This document shows, in pieces, positions 53,634 through 62,238 of a stretch of 64,000 nt of DNA. Position 1 is the first letter of the stretch. Each line of letters opens with the position of its first letter. The stretch is from Paenibacillus sp. Root52 (GTDB taxonomy: Bacteria; Bacillota; Bacilli; Paenibacillales; Paenibacillaceae): NCBI RefSeq assembly GCF_001426865.1, contig NZ_LMFO01000002.1, forward strand, positions 1,470 through 65,469. The letters run 5' to 3'. The notes beneath the pieces were generated by a model, which did not search any database, was not told the DNA's origin, and was given only the letters and a program-made list of their open reading frames with translations. The position numbers were made by a program, and so were the translations under genes.

Positions 53634-53676
53634 AAAACAGTCGGAAAGCCTTGAAAGGCATTTCCGACTGTTTTCT
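53634..53676. terminator. Bidirectional terminator
   Basis: AAAACAGTCGGAAA and TTTCCGACTGTTTT pair over 14 bases with CCTT/AAGG inside. It separates the convergent CAP and isochorismatase genes. Confidence 0.92.
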
Positions 53677-53743
53677 TGTACAGATTTATTTCCAGTCTGT
53701 CAGGGAACAGGAATCTGTGGCAGAAATCTTTTTATAAATAAAC

Positions 53744-54274
53744 TTAGGTGTATATTTCCTTGAACTCATCGACATATAACACTTCAATACACCCAGACCA
53801 ATTGAGAATCGAGCCGACAAAGTCCTGAATGTCTAATCCCTTCATCTCATACGTCTCCTCAGTGTTGACAGTACCTGTCGCATCCTCGATCAAGGTCACC
53901 TGGAAACCCTCATGCTCCGCTGTAATTGCTGTGAACAGACAACAGTATTCCGTATTGAACCCTACAATAAATACATGCTCAATGTGCCGCTCTACCATCC
54001 ATGTCTTTAACTCCGAGTTGCTGAAGGCACTTGGCTTGCTCTTCTCCAGCACAGGATGCAGCTTCGTATCGAGCACAATCTCTAGATTGGCACGCTCCTT
54101 ATAGTACAGAGACGAATCCTCTTGCTCGTAATCTACATGCTTCATATATACAATTGGCCAGTCCCGTTCCTCAAAATCGGCAATGACAGATTGAATCTTG
54201 GCCACTGGTTCTGATACGTCACGCAAACGTACAATCCCCTGCTGTACATCCAGCACAATTAAAGCCTTATTCAT
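53744..54274 (-). CDS. Isochorismatase-family cysteine hydrolase
   Basis: A 176-residue hydrolase. The catalytic triad of the family is visible: Asp in LIVLDVQQG (residue 9), Lys in LEKSKPSAFSNSEL near residue 80, and Cys in NTEYCCLFTAI near residue 111. Likely substrates are amides such as nicotinamide, ureidoacrylate or N-carbamoyl compounds; the context does not decide. It is the last of three same-strand genes after YgjP- and DUF1801-type genes. Confidence 0.88.
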   Translation of the reverse strand: MNKALIVLDVQQGIVRLRDVSEPVAKIQSVIADFEERDWPIVYMKHVDYEQEDSSLYYKERANLEIVLDTKLHPVLEKSKPSAFSNSELKTWMVERHIEHVFIVGFNTEYCCLFTAITAEHEGFQVTLIEDATGTVNTEETYEMKGLDIQDFVGSILNWSGCIEVLYVDEFKEIYT

Positions 54275-54300
54275 CTAAACTCTCCTTTGATCAGGTCGGT

Positions 54301-54690
54301 TTATTTCTTCTTCTGCTTCTTCGTTGCTGCCTTCTCCACGTTCTCTTTCACCCGGAATTCGACGATTCGCCGGATCAACTCTTCGGGTAACGGCTGATTG
54401 TGCGGGAACTGAACCGATCCCTTCGCTCCCTTGAATGTGGAGAGTTCCTCTTGAAATGCCGTGATCCCACTAGGAGCTGGGTAGAATCCAATATGATTCT
54501 GGTATGCAGCAAAATGAACCAAATTCCCATGCTGCGCATACGTGGGCATCTTGTAACTGATCTTCTCTTCCGCATTCGGGGCTGCTTCCCGAATCATCTG
54601 CCTTAACGCTTGAAGTCGTGCCTGCACCTCAGGTGCAAAACCCATAATATATTCGTCCACCTGTACAGAAAAGGGGTTGCTATCTGGCAT
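54301..54690 (-). CDS. DUF1801 (YdhG-like) protein
   Basis: A 129-residue protein. The stretch ALRQMIREAAPNAEEKISYKMP with NLVHFAAYQNHIGFYP is typical of DUF1801, a family that includes the B. subtilis YdhG iron-chaperone-like fold. The C-terminal tail is Lys-rich (ATKKQKKK). ATG at 54690 follows AAGGAG by six bases; an ATG three bases earlier is possible. It lies between the YgjP-type and isochorismatase genes in one transcription unit. Confidence 0.86.
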   Translation of the reverse strand: MPDSNPFSVQVDEYIMGFAPEVQARLQALRQMIREAAPNAEEKISYKMPTYAQHGNLVHFAAYQNHIGFYPAPSGITAFQEELSTFKGAKGSVQFPHNQPLPEELIRRIVEFRVKENVEKAATKKQKKK

Positions 54691-54750
54691 CATTAACTCC
54701 TTCCACCACAGAGTAAACCTCGTGGTACGGGTATTTGGATTCATTGTAAT

Positions 54751-55413
54751 TCACAACGTCATCGCTCGTCCATGTCTCATCAGGTAGTCTTCCTTCGATT
54801 TGTAATCAGGCATAATGCTGCCGACACGACGCCAGAACGAGCGGTCATGATTCATATGATGAATGTGGCAGAGCTCATGGATAATGACATAGTCAATAAC
54901 TTCATACGGTGCCATAGCTAAGCGATAGTTAAAGGTAAGCTTTTTGTCCCAGCTACAGCTCCCCCACTTCGTGGCTGATTCCACAATGTCTACAGACTTT
55001 GGCTTCACCTTAAGCTCTCGTTGATAGCGACCGATGCGCTCCCCAATTACCCGTTTACACTCGGCAAAGTAGAACTTCTTCAGGGTCGCTCTCAGCTCAT
55101 CCTCCCCTAATCCTTCGACAGGAATTAGTTCATGCAGAGCATACTCTTTACCAAAATGTAAAAATGCTCCCTTGCCCTCTTGCTCGTACTCCTTAGCCTG
55201 AGGGCCTTCCAGTGCCTGCTGCATAAGCGCGGACTTTGTGAGGATGACCTCTCCGTGCTGCCGCACGAGTGCCGTTAACGCCTCTTCACTAGTGCCATTA
55301 GGTGCCTTTATCGTGACCATGTAGGGCAAGTCCATCGTGATGGAAGCTTTTTTTCGTTTGCCATATTCGATATGACATGTAATGGTCTGTCCCTGGATCT
55401 CTATAGTAATCAT
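54751..55413 (-). CDS. YgjP-like zinc metallopeptidase
   Basis: A 220-residue protein. The zinc-binding HELCHIHHMNH near residue 174, followed by SFWRRVGSIMPDYKSKEDYL, is the SprT/WLM-related M48 pattern of YgjP (DUF45). KWGSCSWDKKLTFNYRLAMAP is another fixed motif. The N-terminal 60 residues carry the basic RKKASITMDLPYMVTIKAP strand. ATG at 55413 follows GGAG by six bases. It is the first of three same-strand genes. Role often linked to restriction systems elsewhere; nothing of the kind is here. Confidence 0.9.
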   Translation of the reverse strand: MITIEIQGQTITCHIEYGKRKKASITMDLPYMVTIKAPNGTSEEALTALVRQHGEVILTKSALMQQALEGPQAKEYEQEGKGAFLHFGKEYALHELIPVEGLGEDELRATLKKFYFAECKRVIGERIGRYQRELKVKPKSVDIVESATKWGSCSWDKKLTFNYRLAMAPYEVIDYVIIHELCHIHHMNHDRSFWRRVGSIMPDYKSKEDYLMRHGRAMTL

Positions 55414-55647
55414 GTTGTACTCCATTTCTGCAACTTGAGCTGTATGCTAATGCTTGTTTACTGATATAAATTCTTATTTATCCTTACTTATTAATTGCTG
55501 CATTGTACTCTATCCTACAAATTGTATACCAATAATCAAATGTTTAACATCCGAATAACTCCAATTGAATTTTTATTCATTTATATGTATTATTATTAAA
55601 TTAAAATCTTACATATACTTGATCATTACACTGGGAGGATGAACAAA

Positions 55648-56409
55648 ATGTATGCAACAGAGTATACGCATCGGCATATTGAAGAATTAACGCTCAACCA
55701 CTGGCAGCCTTTATCAACCTCACTGTATGACGGATGGGTGCTGCGTTTTGCCAAAGGGTATACGAAGCGAGCGAACTCGGTTCAAGCAATCTACCCTTCT
55801 ACCCTGGATGTACATGAGAAAATCACGGCCTGTGAGCAATTCTATACGTCTAACCAGTTAAGTACTATTTTCAAAATTACACCGTTTGTTCAGCCAGAAG
55901 AATTGGATCAGCTTTTGCAGGATAAGGGTTATGTCGTCATGGATCGGACCCTCGTTCAGCTTCGACGTCTTGAGGATCTGAAAGCTCCTGAGCATCTGGA
56001 GGCACACATCAACGAACAGTTAACTGACGAATGGTTACATCATTTCTGTCGTTTGAATGCGGTCAACGAAGAGTGCCGGGAAACCATGACAGAGATGCTC
56101 TCAAATGTCCGTGCAAAGACAGCATTCATCACGCTGTCTGTTGATGGGCTCGTGGCTGCCTGCGGACTTGGCGTAGTTGAGCGGGGAGTCATTGGACTAC
56201 ATGACATCATTACAGATACAACTTACCGTAATCGTGGTTTGGCGGAACAGATGATCCTGCATCTGTTGCACTGGGGTAAAAGTCATGGTGCTGTTTCAAG
56301 CTATCTGCAAGTGGTCGAAAACAATGCCCCCGCACGACGGCTATATGCAAAATTGGGTTATACCGATGCCTATACGTATTGGTATCGGACTAAGAAATAC
56401 ATACCATAA
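55648..56409 (+). CDS. GNAT-family N-acetyltransferase
   Basis: A 253-residue acetyltransferase with an N-terminal GNAT-like half (about 1-110, including YDGWVLRFAKGYTKRANSV) and a C-terminal catalytic half. The acetyl-CoA motif is DTTYRNRGLAEQMILHLLHWG near residue 192, and LQVVENNAPARRLYAKLGY follows. ATG at 55648 follows GGGAGG by nine bases; an ATG nine bases earlier abuts it. Two-half GNAT proteins of this kind have varied substrates. Confidence 0.88.
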   Translation: MYATEYTHRHIEELTLNHWQPLSTSLYDGWVLRFAKGYTKRANSVQAIYPSTLDVHEKITACEQFYTSNQLSTIFKITPFVQPEELDQLLQDKGYVVMDRTLVQLRRLEDLKAPEHLEAHINEQLTDEWLHHFCRLNAVNEECRETMTEMLSNVRAKTAFITLSVDGLVAACGLGVVERGVIGLHDIITDTTYRNRGLAEQMILHLLHWGKSHGAVSSYLQVVENNAPARRLYAKLGYTDAYTYWYRTKKYIP

Positions 56410-56429
56410 GGCTCCATCATGTTGGTATT

Positions 56430-56705
56430 TTGGTGAAGGGTGTAGGCGTATGCGCTAGTTATGCTTCCGTACAAAACGATCTTGAAGTTGCCTCCATTAG
56501 CGAATATAAAACCAAGACCGAAACAAAGTTGAAAAAAGGGGAGACATCGGTCATCCTTCGGTTCGCCTCACCTGTAGACTCAGATGAATTGATGACAGCC
56601 GCTGGTGAAGCACTGGCTGCAGTGGACGAAACACTGCTAAATACAGCACAACTTGCTACCCTTGGCAGCTATGCTATTCTGGAATCGAAACCGGAACAGA
56701 AATAG
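56430..56705 (+). CDS. Possible 91-residue protein or C-terminal remnant
   Basis: A TTG/GTG-started frame that stays open upstream into the acetyltransferase gene. There is no ribosome site. The end (SEYKTKTETKLKKGETSVIL and SYAILESKPEQK) looks protein-like with Leu/Ala-rich helices between. I do not recognise it. It may be the tail of a gene damaged by deletion, or no gene at all; a good terminator follows. Confidence 0.35.
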   Translation: MVKGVGVCASYASVQNDLEVASISEYKTKTETKLKKGETSVILRFASPVDSDELMTAAGEALAAVDETLLNTAQLATLGSYAILESKPEQK

Positions 56706-56734
56706 TTCAAGTTCTAATCCGACATGAAACATAG

Positions 56735-56779
56735 AAATGGGACAAAGCAGCTCACCACTGCTTTGTCCCATTTTCTTTT
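56735..56779. terminator. Bidirectional terminator
   Basis: AAATGGGACAAAGCAG and CTGCTTTGTCCCATTT pair over 16 bases with a short loop, followed by TTCTTTTT. It serves plus-strand readings and probably the SDR gene. Confidence 0.92.
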
Positions 56780-56839
56780 TAAACCTGATGAGACGTAACG
56801 CCCTCAGATAATCGGTTATCTGTACAATACATGCTACGA

Positions 56840-57742
56840 TTACGGACTTACGGTACCACCATTTGCGTTCAACGTCTCTCCGCTCACATAGCTGGATTCC
56901 TGGCTCGCCAGAAATACGTATGCTGGAGCCATCTCAACAGGTTGTCCCGGACGACCCAGCGGTGTATTGTTGCCGAATTCAGCCAACTTCTCTACAGGTT
57001 GTCCACCGACAATCTGAAGCGGTGTCCACACTGGCCCTGGCGCGACAACATTCACACGAATGCCTTTGCTACCAACTTGTTGAGCAAGTGCTTTGCTGAA
57101 GGTATTGATCGAAGCCTTCGTAGTCGCATAGTCCAACAGAATCGGTGACGGACTGTATGCTTGGATGGACGATGTATTAATGATCGAACCACCTGGCTTC
57201 ATATGTTTCACGGCTGCTTTGCAGAGCCAGAACATGGAATACACATTGGTTTTGAACGTCGCATCGAATTGTTCAGTTGTCAGGTCTGCAATCTGCTCGA
57301 CAAACTGCTGCTTCCCTGCCACGTTAGCCAGAATGTCTATGCCGCCTAGTTCTTTGACCGCAGTTTCAATCAACTTCTCGCAGTATTTCTCATCCTTTAG
57401 ATCACCTGGAACAGCAATAGCTCTTCGGCCAGCTTCCTCGATTAATTGCACGACTTCCTTGGCATCCGCTTCTTCCTCCGGCAGATAGGAGAGTACCACA
57501 TCCGCACCTTCACGAGCATATGCAATCGCTGCTGCCCGGCCAATCCCGCTGTCCGCACCGGTAACGACCGCTTTACGACCGGTCAGCCGGCCGCTGCCTT
57601 TATATGTTTTCTCACCGCAATCCGGAACAGGAGTCATCTCACGCTGTAATCCCGGCTCTTCCTGCTGTTGTTTCCACTCCTGTGTAGCCTTCGGATATTG
57701 TGTAGTCGGATCTTGTATGGTGTGTTGGTCTTGGTTTGCCAT
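56840..57742 (-). CDS. Short-chain dehydrogenase/reductase (YhxC/YdaD-like)
   Basis: A 300-residue NADP-linked oxidoreductase. A hydrophilic N-terminal extension of about 50 residues precedes the Rossmann motif [23 protein letters not shown], the catalytic Ser in [12 protein letters not shown] and the YATTKAS pair follow. These extended SDRs are general-stress proteins in Bacillus. ATG at 57742 follows AGGAGG by nine bases; a TTG six bases earlier is possible. Confidence 0.9.
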   Translation of the reverse strand: MANQDQHTIQDPTTQYPKATQEWKQQQEEPGLQREMTPVPDCGEKTYKGSGRLTGRKAVVTGADSGIGRAAAIAYAREGADVVLSYLPEEEADAKEVVQLIEEAGRRAIAVPGDLKDEKYCEKLIETAVKELGGIDILANVAGKQQFVEQIADLTTEQFDATFKTNVYSMFWLCKAAVKHMKPGGSIINTSSIQAYSPSPILLDYATTKASINTFSKALAQQVGSKGIRVNVVAPGPVWTPLQIVGGQPVEKLAEFGNNTPLGRPGQPVEMAPAYVFLASQESSYVSGETLNANGGTVSP

Positions 57743-57924
57743 CGTCAATTTCCTCCTCGATTATTATCGTTTAATTTCATATAGGTTGTTATAAAAGTCT
57801 CACTCCTTCCTTTGTAACCGAGATGGACAAAGTTTAAACTGAGCATTCCTATTTACCATATGCTCCTACAGATAAATCTCCAAGAACGTGAACCTGTATA
57901 ATGGATCTTGAGGTGAACTTCATT

Positions 57925-58908
57925 ATGCAACAACAGACGACATATTCCATAGGTGAAGCGGCCAAGATGATTGGATCTACGGTCAAAACGATTCGTTATT
58001 ATGACGAAATTGCACTGCTCCAGCCGTCCCAATATACAGAAGGCGGACACCGTCTCTATACACTACAAGATCTGTGGCGATTAGAACTGATCACAACGCT
58101 TCGTTATTTGAATTTTGGCATACCCGATATTCGCAAACTCATGTCCGGTGAGCTTGGTATGTCACGAGCCCTGGACTTACAGATTGAAGCGTTGGAATCC
58201 CAGGTGCATACCCTCCATGCCATGCTCTCCATTTTGCATCAAGCCAAACAATATGAAACTGAATCCGCTCTAAGTACAGAACAATCCCTTGGTTATGTAT
58301 CCAGCCTGGTCGAATCGATGAACGCCAGTGCAACTAGACGGAAACAATTTGTCTCCGCCAAGCTAGAACAGTCTCGATTACTGGAAAATATTCCACAGGA
58401 ATGGAGAGTCTCATTTCTTCACTTTTTTGATAAATACATCATGAAGGACACGAAGCTGTCCGCCAAACAAGACGTTGCTTGGAAAGAAGTCCAAGCCTTG
58501 CTCAATGATCCAGTCTATCTCGCCGATCTGGCTCGTTTGGAGCTTCCCTTCTTCACGATGGCTAACCATCCACAGGTTCAAGCTACGACTTGGGTTAAGA
58601 AAATGGAAGCGATCCATATCCGAGCCATTGAGGCGCTGGAAAACCAGTGGCCGGAAGACAGCCTGGCAGTACAATCCATCGTGTGGGATTTCGTGATGAT
58701 GTATGGCAGTAGCGAACAGTCCAGTAATCAGACGGATTTTTTTCGTAATCAATCCCGATACATGCTCAATTCCGTCACAGAACGCATTCTTAGGTTCAAC
58801 AAACTATGCTCCATTCTGAATTCTGAATGGGCTCAGTTGGTGGAATGCATTGAATTGTTACAGAGAGGAATGCGTTGGAGACTGCAGCAGCTAGATCGTC
58901 CGCAATAG
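57925..58908 (+). CDS. MerR-family transcription regulator
   Basis: A 327-residue regulator. Residues about 8-75 form the MerR winged helix (SIGEAAKMIGSTVKTIRYYD, GGHRLYT), about 80-125 a coiled coil, and the remaining 200 residues a helical effector domain I cannot assign. TATAAT at 57897-57902 lies just upstream, so an ATG at 57901 cannot be the start; ATG at 57925 is taken, with GAGGTGA upstream. It diverges from the SDR gene, a possible target. Confidence 0.87.
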   Translation: MQQQTTYSIGEAAKMIGSTVKTIRYYDEIALLQPSQYTEGGHRLYTLQDLWRLELITTLRYLNFGIPDIRKLMSGELGMSRALDLQIEALESQVHTLHAMLSILHQAKQYETESALSTEQSLGYVSSLVESMNASATRRKQFVSAKLEQSRLLENIPQEWRVSFLHFFDKYIMKDTKLSAKQDVAWKEVQALLNDPVYLADLARLELPFFTMANHPQVQATTWVKKMEAIHIRAIEALENQWPEDSLAVQSIVWDFVMMYGSSEQSSNQTDFFRNQSRYMLNSVTERILRFNKLCSILNSEWAQLVECIELLQRGMRWRLQQLDRPQ

Positions 58909-58962
58909 GGCGATCTTCATCCTTTTTAAAATATGGAACAAGTGTAGTGGCGAAAGTAAGGA

Positions 58963-60426
58963 TCATCCCTTTTTCAATGAATATGCCGGATGATCTCCAG
59001 CTTCGCCATTCAAAAGCTTCAGCGGTTCGCCTTTTAATACATGATTGAAGAAATCCAGCGTTGCCTCGTTCACGAGTTCCTGCGTTCCTCTAGCATCTAC
59101 ACCCTGCGACCATTCCAGAATAGGTGATATGAGGTAGAGATCCGAGAAACTGAGATGTTTCGTATTGCTCAGCGTCATCCAATAGTTCCCGCCTGCAGTG
59201 ACAGGCTCGTACCTCGCATATACCTCTTCATAATACGTCTCTGCTTCTAGACGTGTGGCACCTAGAGCGGCTATGGCATCGTCATCCATCACACTTGTTC
59301 CAGCCAATGTCTCATCAGCACTCATCATAAGAAACGGCTTGCCCACACCTTGAGCTGGAATACGTTTCTCTCCGAATAATACGCCGTCCATATTAATGCC
59401 TGCTTGGACACGGGGATCATCCATCAATATCTGCACTGTTGTAGCCCCGCCAAAGGAATGACCAAACATGCCGATACGTTCTAGATCCATATGACCTGTA
59501 AAGCGCCCTTCCGGGTCACTCGCTGCCAATTTCTCGACCTGATCCAGTACAAATTGGGCATCTTTCACCCAAGTCTCGTTAAGCTTGTCCATATAGTCAA
59601 ATTGCAGTTGCTCAAACCCTTCCTTCCCCTCAGACTCAAATTGTGCCACACGCCCATCTTGGAAGATTGAGACCATGCTGCTATACGTGTGATTAATGCC
59701 AACCACAATATATCCCTGACTCACCAACTGTTCGACCTGAAATGTATTCTGTTTCTCATAACCATGCAGACCATGCGAGAAAATAAGTATAGGATACTTG
59801 GCCTCTGCATCCGACAACATTGCATCTTGGATAGCATGAGTCTTAACGTCACCTAAGCTGGAAAAGAGTGCTTTGGGCAGTTTCAGCACTTCATTGAAGG
59901 CGGTGCTGTACACTGCCGAATCAGAAACATAAGGTGCTGGTGTTCCCTTCACATCTTTATTCGTCGGATACCATACCTGTACCATCAGTTCGCGATGATC
60001 CCCAGTTTGTGTTGTGAACAACTCTTCACGAGTTTCGTCCGTCCAGTCATAAGAAACCGTACCAATTCCGTATGAACCCACTGGTTCTGCAAAAGTAAAT
60101 ACCGGAAATAACAGCGGCAGTCCTATGGTAACCGCAGTATACACCAACACAGATAGCGACGTTGCAGCGACCCGCAGACGGCTCCGCGGTTCTGCGGAAC
60201 ATTGCTTTCCTCTTCTAGCAATCAGCAGTAATACTGGGATAAATGTCATGACGTACCCTGGAATCATCGGCCACCGCAGCCCTTCCATCCAACCATGTAA
60301 CAACAGTAATACCACCGATATTGCGAATCCGCCCCATATCATTGGGCGGCATTTACGTGGATTAACCACCAACCCTACCAACATGACTACATTGAAAATG
60401 ATGTAAATCCACTCTAACCATCTCAT
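58963..60426 (-). CDS. Membrane-anchored alpha/beta hydrolase (PAF-acetylhydrolase-like)
   Basis: A 487-residue protein. Four hydrophobic helices fill residues 1-125. The hydrolase domain follows: ILIFSHGLHGY as oxyanion region, the nucleophile Ser in GMFGHSFGGATT near residue 320, an acid in GINMDGVLFG and a His in NTKHLSFSDL. The plan resembles PAF-acetylhydrolase and chlorophyllase-like lipases. ATG at 60426 follows GGAGG by ten bases. Substrate unknown. Confidence 0.88.
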   Translation of the reverse strand: MRWLEWIYIIFNVVMLVGLVVNPRKCRPMIWGGFAISVVLLLLHGWMEGLRWPMIPGYVMTFIPVLLLIARRGKQCSAEPRSRLRVAATSLSVLVYTAVTIGLPLLFPVFTFAEPVGSYGIGTVSYDWTDETREELFTTQTGDHRELMVQVWYPTNKDVKGTPAPYVSDSAVYSTAFNEVLKLPKALFSSLGDVKTHAIQDAMLSDAEAKYPILIFSHGLHGYEKQNTFQVEQLVSQGYIVVGINHTYSSMVSIFQDGRVAQFESEGKEGFEQLQFDYMDKLNETWVKDAQFVLDQVEKLAASDPEGRFTGHMDLERIGMFGHSFGGATTVQILMDDPRVQAGINMDGVLFGEKRIPAQGVGKPFLMMSADETLAGTSVMDDDAIAALGATRLEAETYYEEVYARYEPVTAGGNYWMTLSNTKHLSFSDLYLISPILEWSQGVDARGTQELVNEATLDFFNHVLKGEPLKLLNGEAGDHPAYSLKKG

Positions 60427-60533
60427 CGTTCTACTTCCTCCTTCGCTGCTTCGCATAAATATGTAACACTGTAAAATAGAGCAGCTTTTCTATCTCCTAT
60501 CCTAGAACCTCCAGTTACAGGAGATTCAAGAAC

Positions 60534-60571
60534 AAAAAAAGATGAAGCTGAAATTTTCTCAGCTTCATCTT
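60534..60571 (-). terminator. Terminator of the amino acid permease gene
   Basis: AAGATGAAGCTGA and TCAGCTTCATCTT pair over 13 bases; on the minus strand seven T follow. Confidence 0.92.
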
Positions 60572-60639
60572 GGAATTTGAAATCTTACCATCACTATTGG
60601 TTAAGAGGCGTAACCCCTTTTCATTTACACCATAGCTTA

Positions 60640-62022
60640 TTATTGTCGAGTTGAATCCTGCTCGATTCGCTGCTTTTTCCCGATTCCGAACAGGTAGTAA
60701 CCGATGACTACAATCGCCATAAAGGTCGCTCCCACCAGCAACGGTAGCCGTGTATCTGGATTAAAACACATCCCAATAATAACAAGCACCAGATATACAA
60801 TGATGATGTAGTTACTGATCGGGAACCATTTGGATCTAAAGTTGTGATCGCCCATCTCGTTGCCCCAGCGCTTACGGAACCTGAATTGGCTAAACGCCAG
60901 TGCAAACCACGGAACCATCCCTGGTAGAACGCTCGCACTGTAGATGTATAAGAACAGCTTCGAATCTGGCATTAGATAATTCAGAACTACACCAATAAGC
61001 AACAAGGAAATCGTAACGATAATACTGTTGCGGGGAACCCCGCCCTTGGATAACTTTTTGAAAAAGGCTGGCGCCTGTCCATTCTCCGCGAGGGTATACA
61101 GCATTCGTCCTGCACTATAAATACCACTATTACAGCCTGACATCGCAGCCGTAAGTACAACGAAGTTAATGATCCCTGCTGCAGCCACAATGCCTACCTT
61201 AGCAAACGTCAGTACGAACGGGCTTCCCGTCTCCCCAACCTCATTCCACGGATACAAGGTTACAATAACGAAGATCGCCCCTACATAAAAGATAAGGATA
61301 CGCCAAACGATGTTTTTGATCGCTTTACGTAAGGTATACTTGGGATTCTCCGCTTCTCCTGCTGTGATACCTACCATCTCAACGCCCTGGTATGCCGCTG
61401 TGACAATACATAGTGCAAAAAGGAATCCTTTCAGTCCACCTGGGAAGAATCCACCATGGCTGAACAGGTTCGATAGACCAATCGCTTGACCGCCATTCCC
61501 CCAGCCGAAGAAGATCAGCCCTGTACCGATCACGATCATTGCAACAATGGCCGTCACCTTGATCATGGCAAACCAAAACTCGAATTCACCATAGAACTTC
61601 ACTGCAGCCAAATTCGCGGCAGCAATAATTAGCACCCCAGCAAGCGCCGGAATCCACTGCGGAATATCCGGGAACCAATATCCCACGTAAATACCAATCG
61701 CCGTAACCTCTGCCATACCAACCGTTACCCATAGGAACCAGTAACTCCAGGCGGTGAGAAAGCCAGCAAGTGGACTAATATATTTGTGGGCAAATGTAGC
61801 GAAGGAGCCTGTTACTGGTTCCTGAATCAACATTTCTCCCATAATGCGCATGACAAAAAAGATCACAATTCCAGCCAGCAGGTAGGCGAGCAATACGGAG
61901 GGGCCAGCCCATTTAATCGTACTTGCCGATCCCATAAATAAACCTACGCCAATCGTGCCGCCGAGTGCAATCAGCTCAACGTGCCTAGGCTTCAGCCCTC
62001 TAGATAGTTGCTTCGATTCCAA
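60640..62022 (-). CDS. APC-family amino acid permease
   Basis: A 460-residue transporter with 12 helices. The AAT-subfamily opening [20 protein letters not shown] with GSAS, the [15 protein letters not shown] loop and the helix-6 segment [21 protein letters not shown] are clear. The nearest types are AapA, YbxG and GabP-like permeases for neutral amino acids; which one it is cannot be settled by eye. A TTG start at 62022 follows AGGGG by eight bases. It has its own terminator. Confidence 0.92.
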   Translation of the reverse strand: MESKQLSRGLKPRHVELIALGGTIGVGLFMGSASTIKWAGPSVLLAYLLAGIVIFFVMRIMGEMLIQEPVTGSFATFAHKYISPLAGFLTAWSYWFLWVTVGMAEVTAIGIYVGYWFPDIPQWIPALAGVLIIAAANLAAVKFYGEFEFWFAMIKVTAIVAMIVIGTGLIFFGWGNGGQAIGLSNLFSHGGFFPGGLKGFLFALCIVTAAYQGVEMVGITAGEAENPKYTLRKAIKNIVWRILIFYVGAIFVIVTLYPWNEVGETGSPFVLTFAKVGIVAAAGIINFVVLTAAMSGCNSGIYSAGRMLYTLAENGQAPAFFKKLSKGGVPRNSIIVTISLLLIGVVLNYLMPDSKLFLYIYSASVLPGMVPWFALAFSQFRFRKRWGNEMGDHNFRSKWFPISNYIIIVYLVLVIIGMCFNPDTRLPLLVGATFMAIVVIGYYLFGIGKKQRIEQDSTRQ

Positions 62023-62162
62023 ACGTCATTCCCCTTTTCTTGTGTACATTCTTCATGTTGTAAAAAATCGCCTTTTCACATCCACATTAACGCAATGCAG
62101 AATTACTTCACCAAATTGTACGAGATGTGTCGCAGAAATACAACAAGGAATGTGAGGAAGGA

Positions 62163-62191
62163 TTGAAATGAGAATGATTATCAACTATAAT
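62163..62191 (+). promoter_or_regulatory. Promoter with Fur box in the spacer
   Basis: TTGAAA (62163-62168) and TATAAT (62186-62191) are 17 bases apart. The spacer begins with TGAGAATGATTATCA (62169-62183), 14 of 15 positions of the TGATAATNATTATCA Fur core. Iron-bound Fur would block the promoter, so the downstream gene should be turned on by iron shortage. Confidence 0.85.
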
Positions 62192-62238
62192 AACAACAAA
62201 AATCCCATTCTGACATTCACTATGGATGAGGAGGCACC

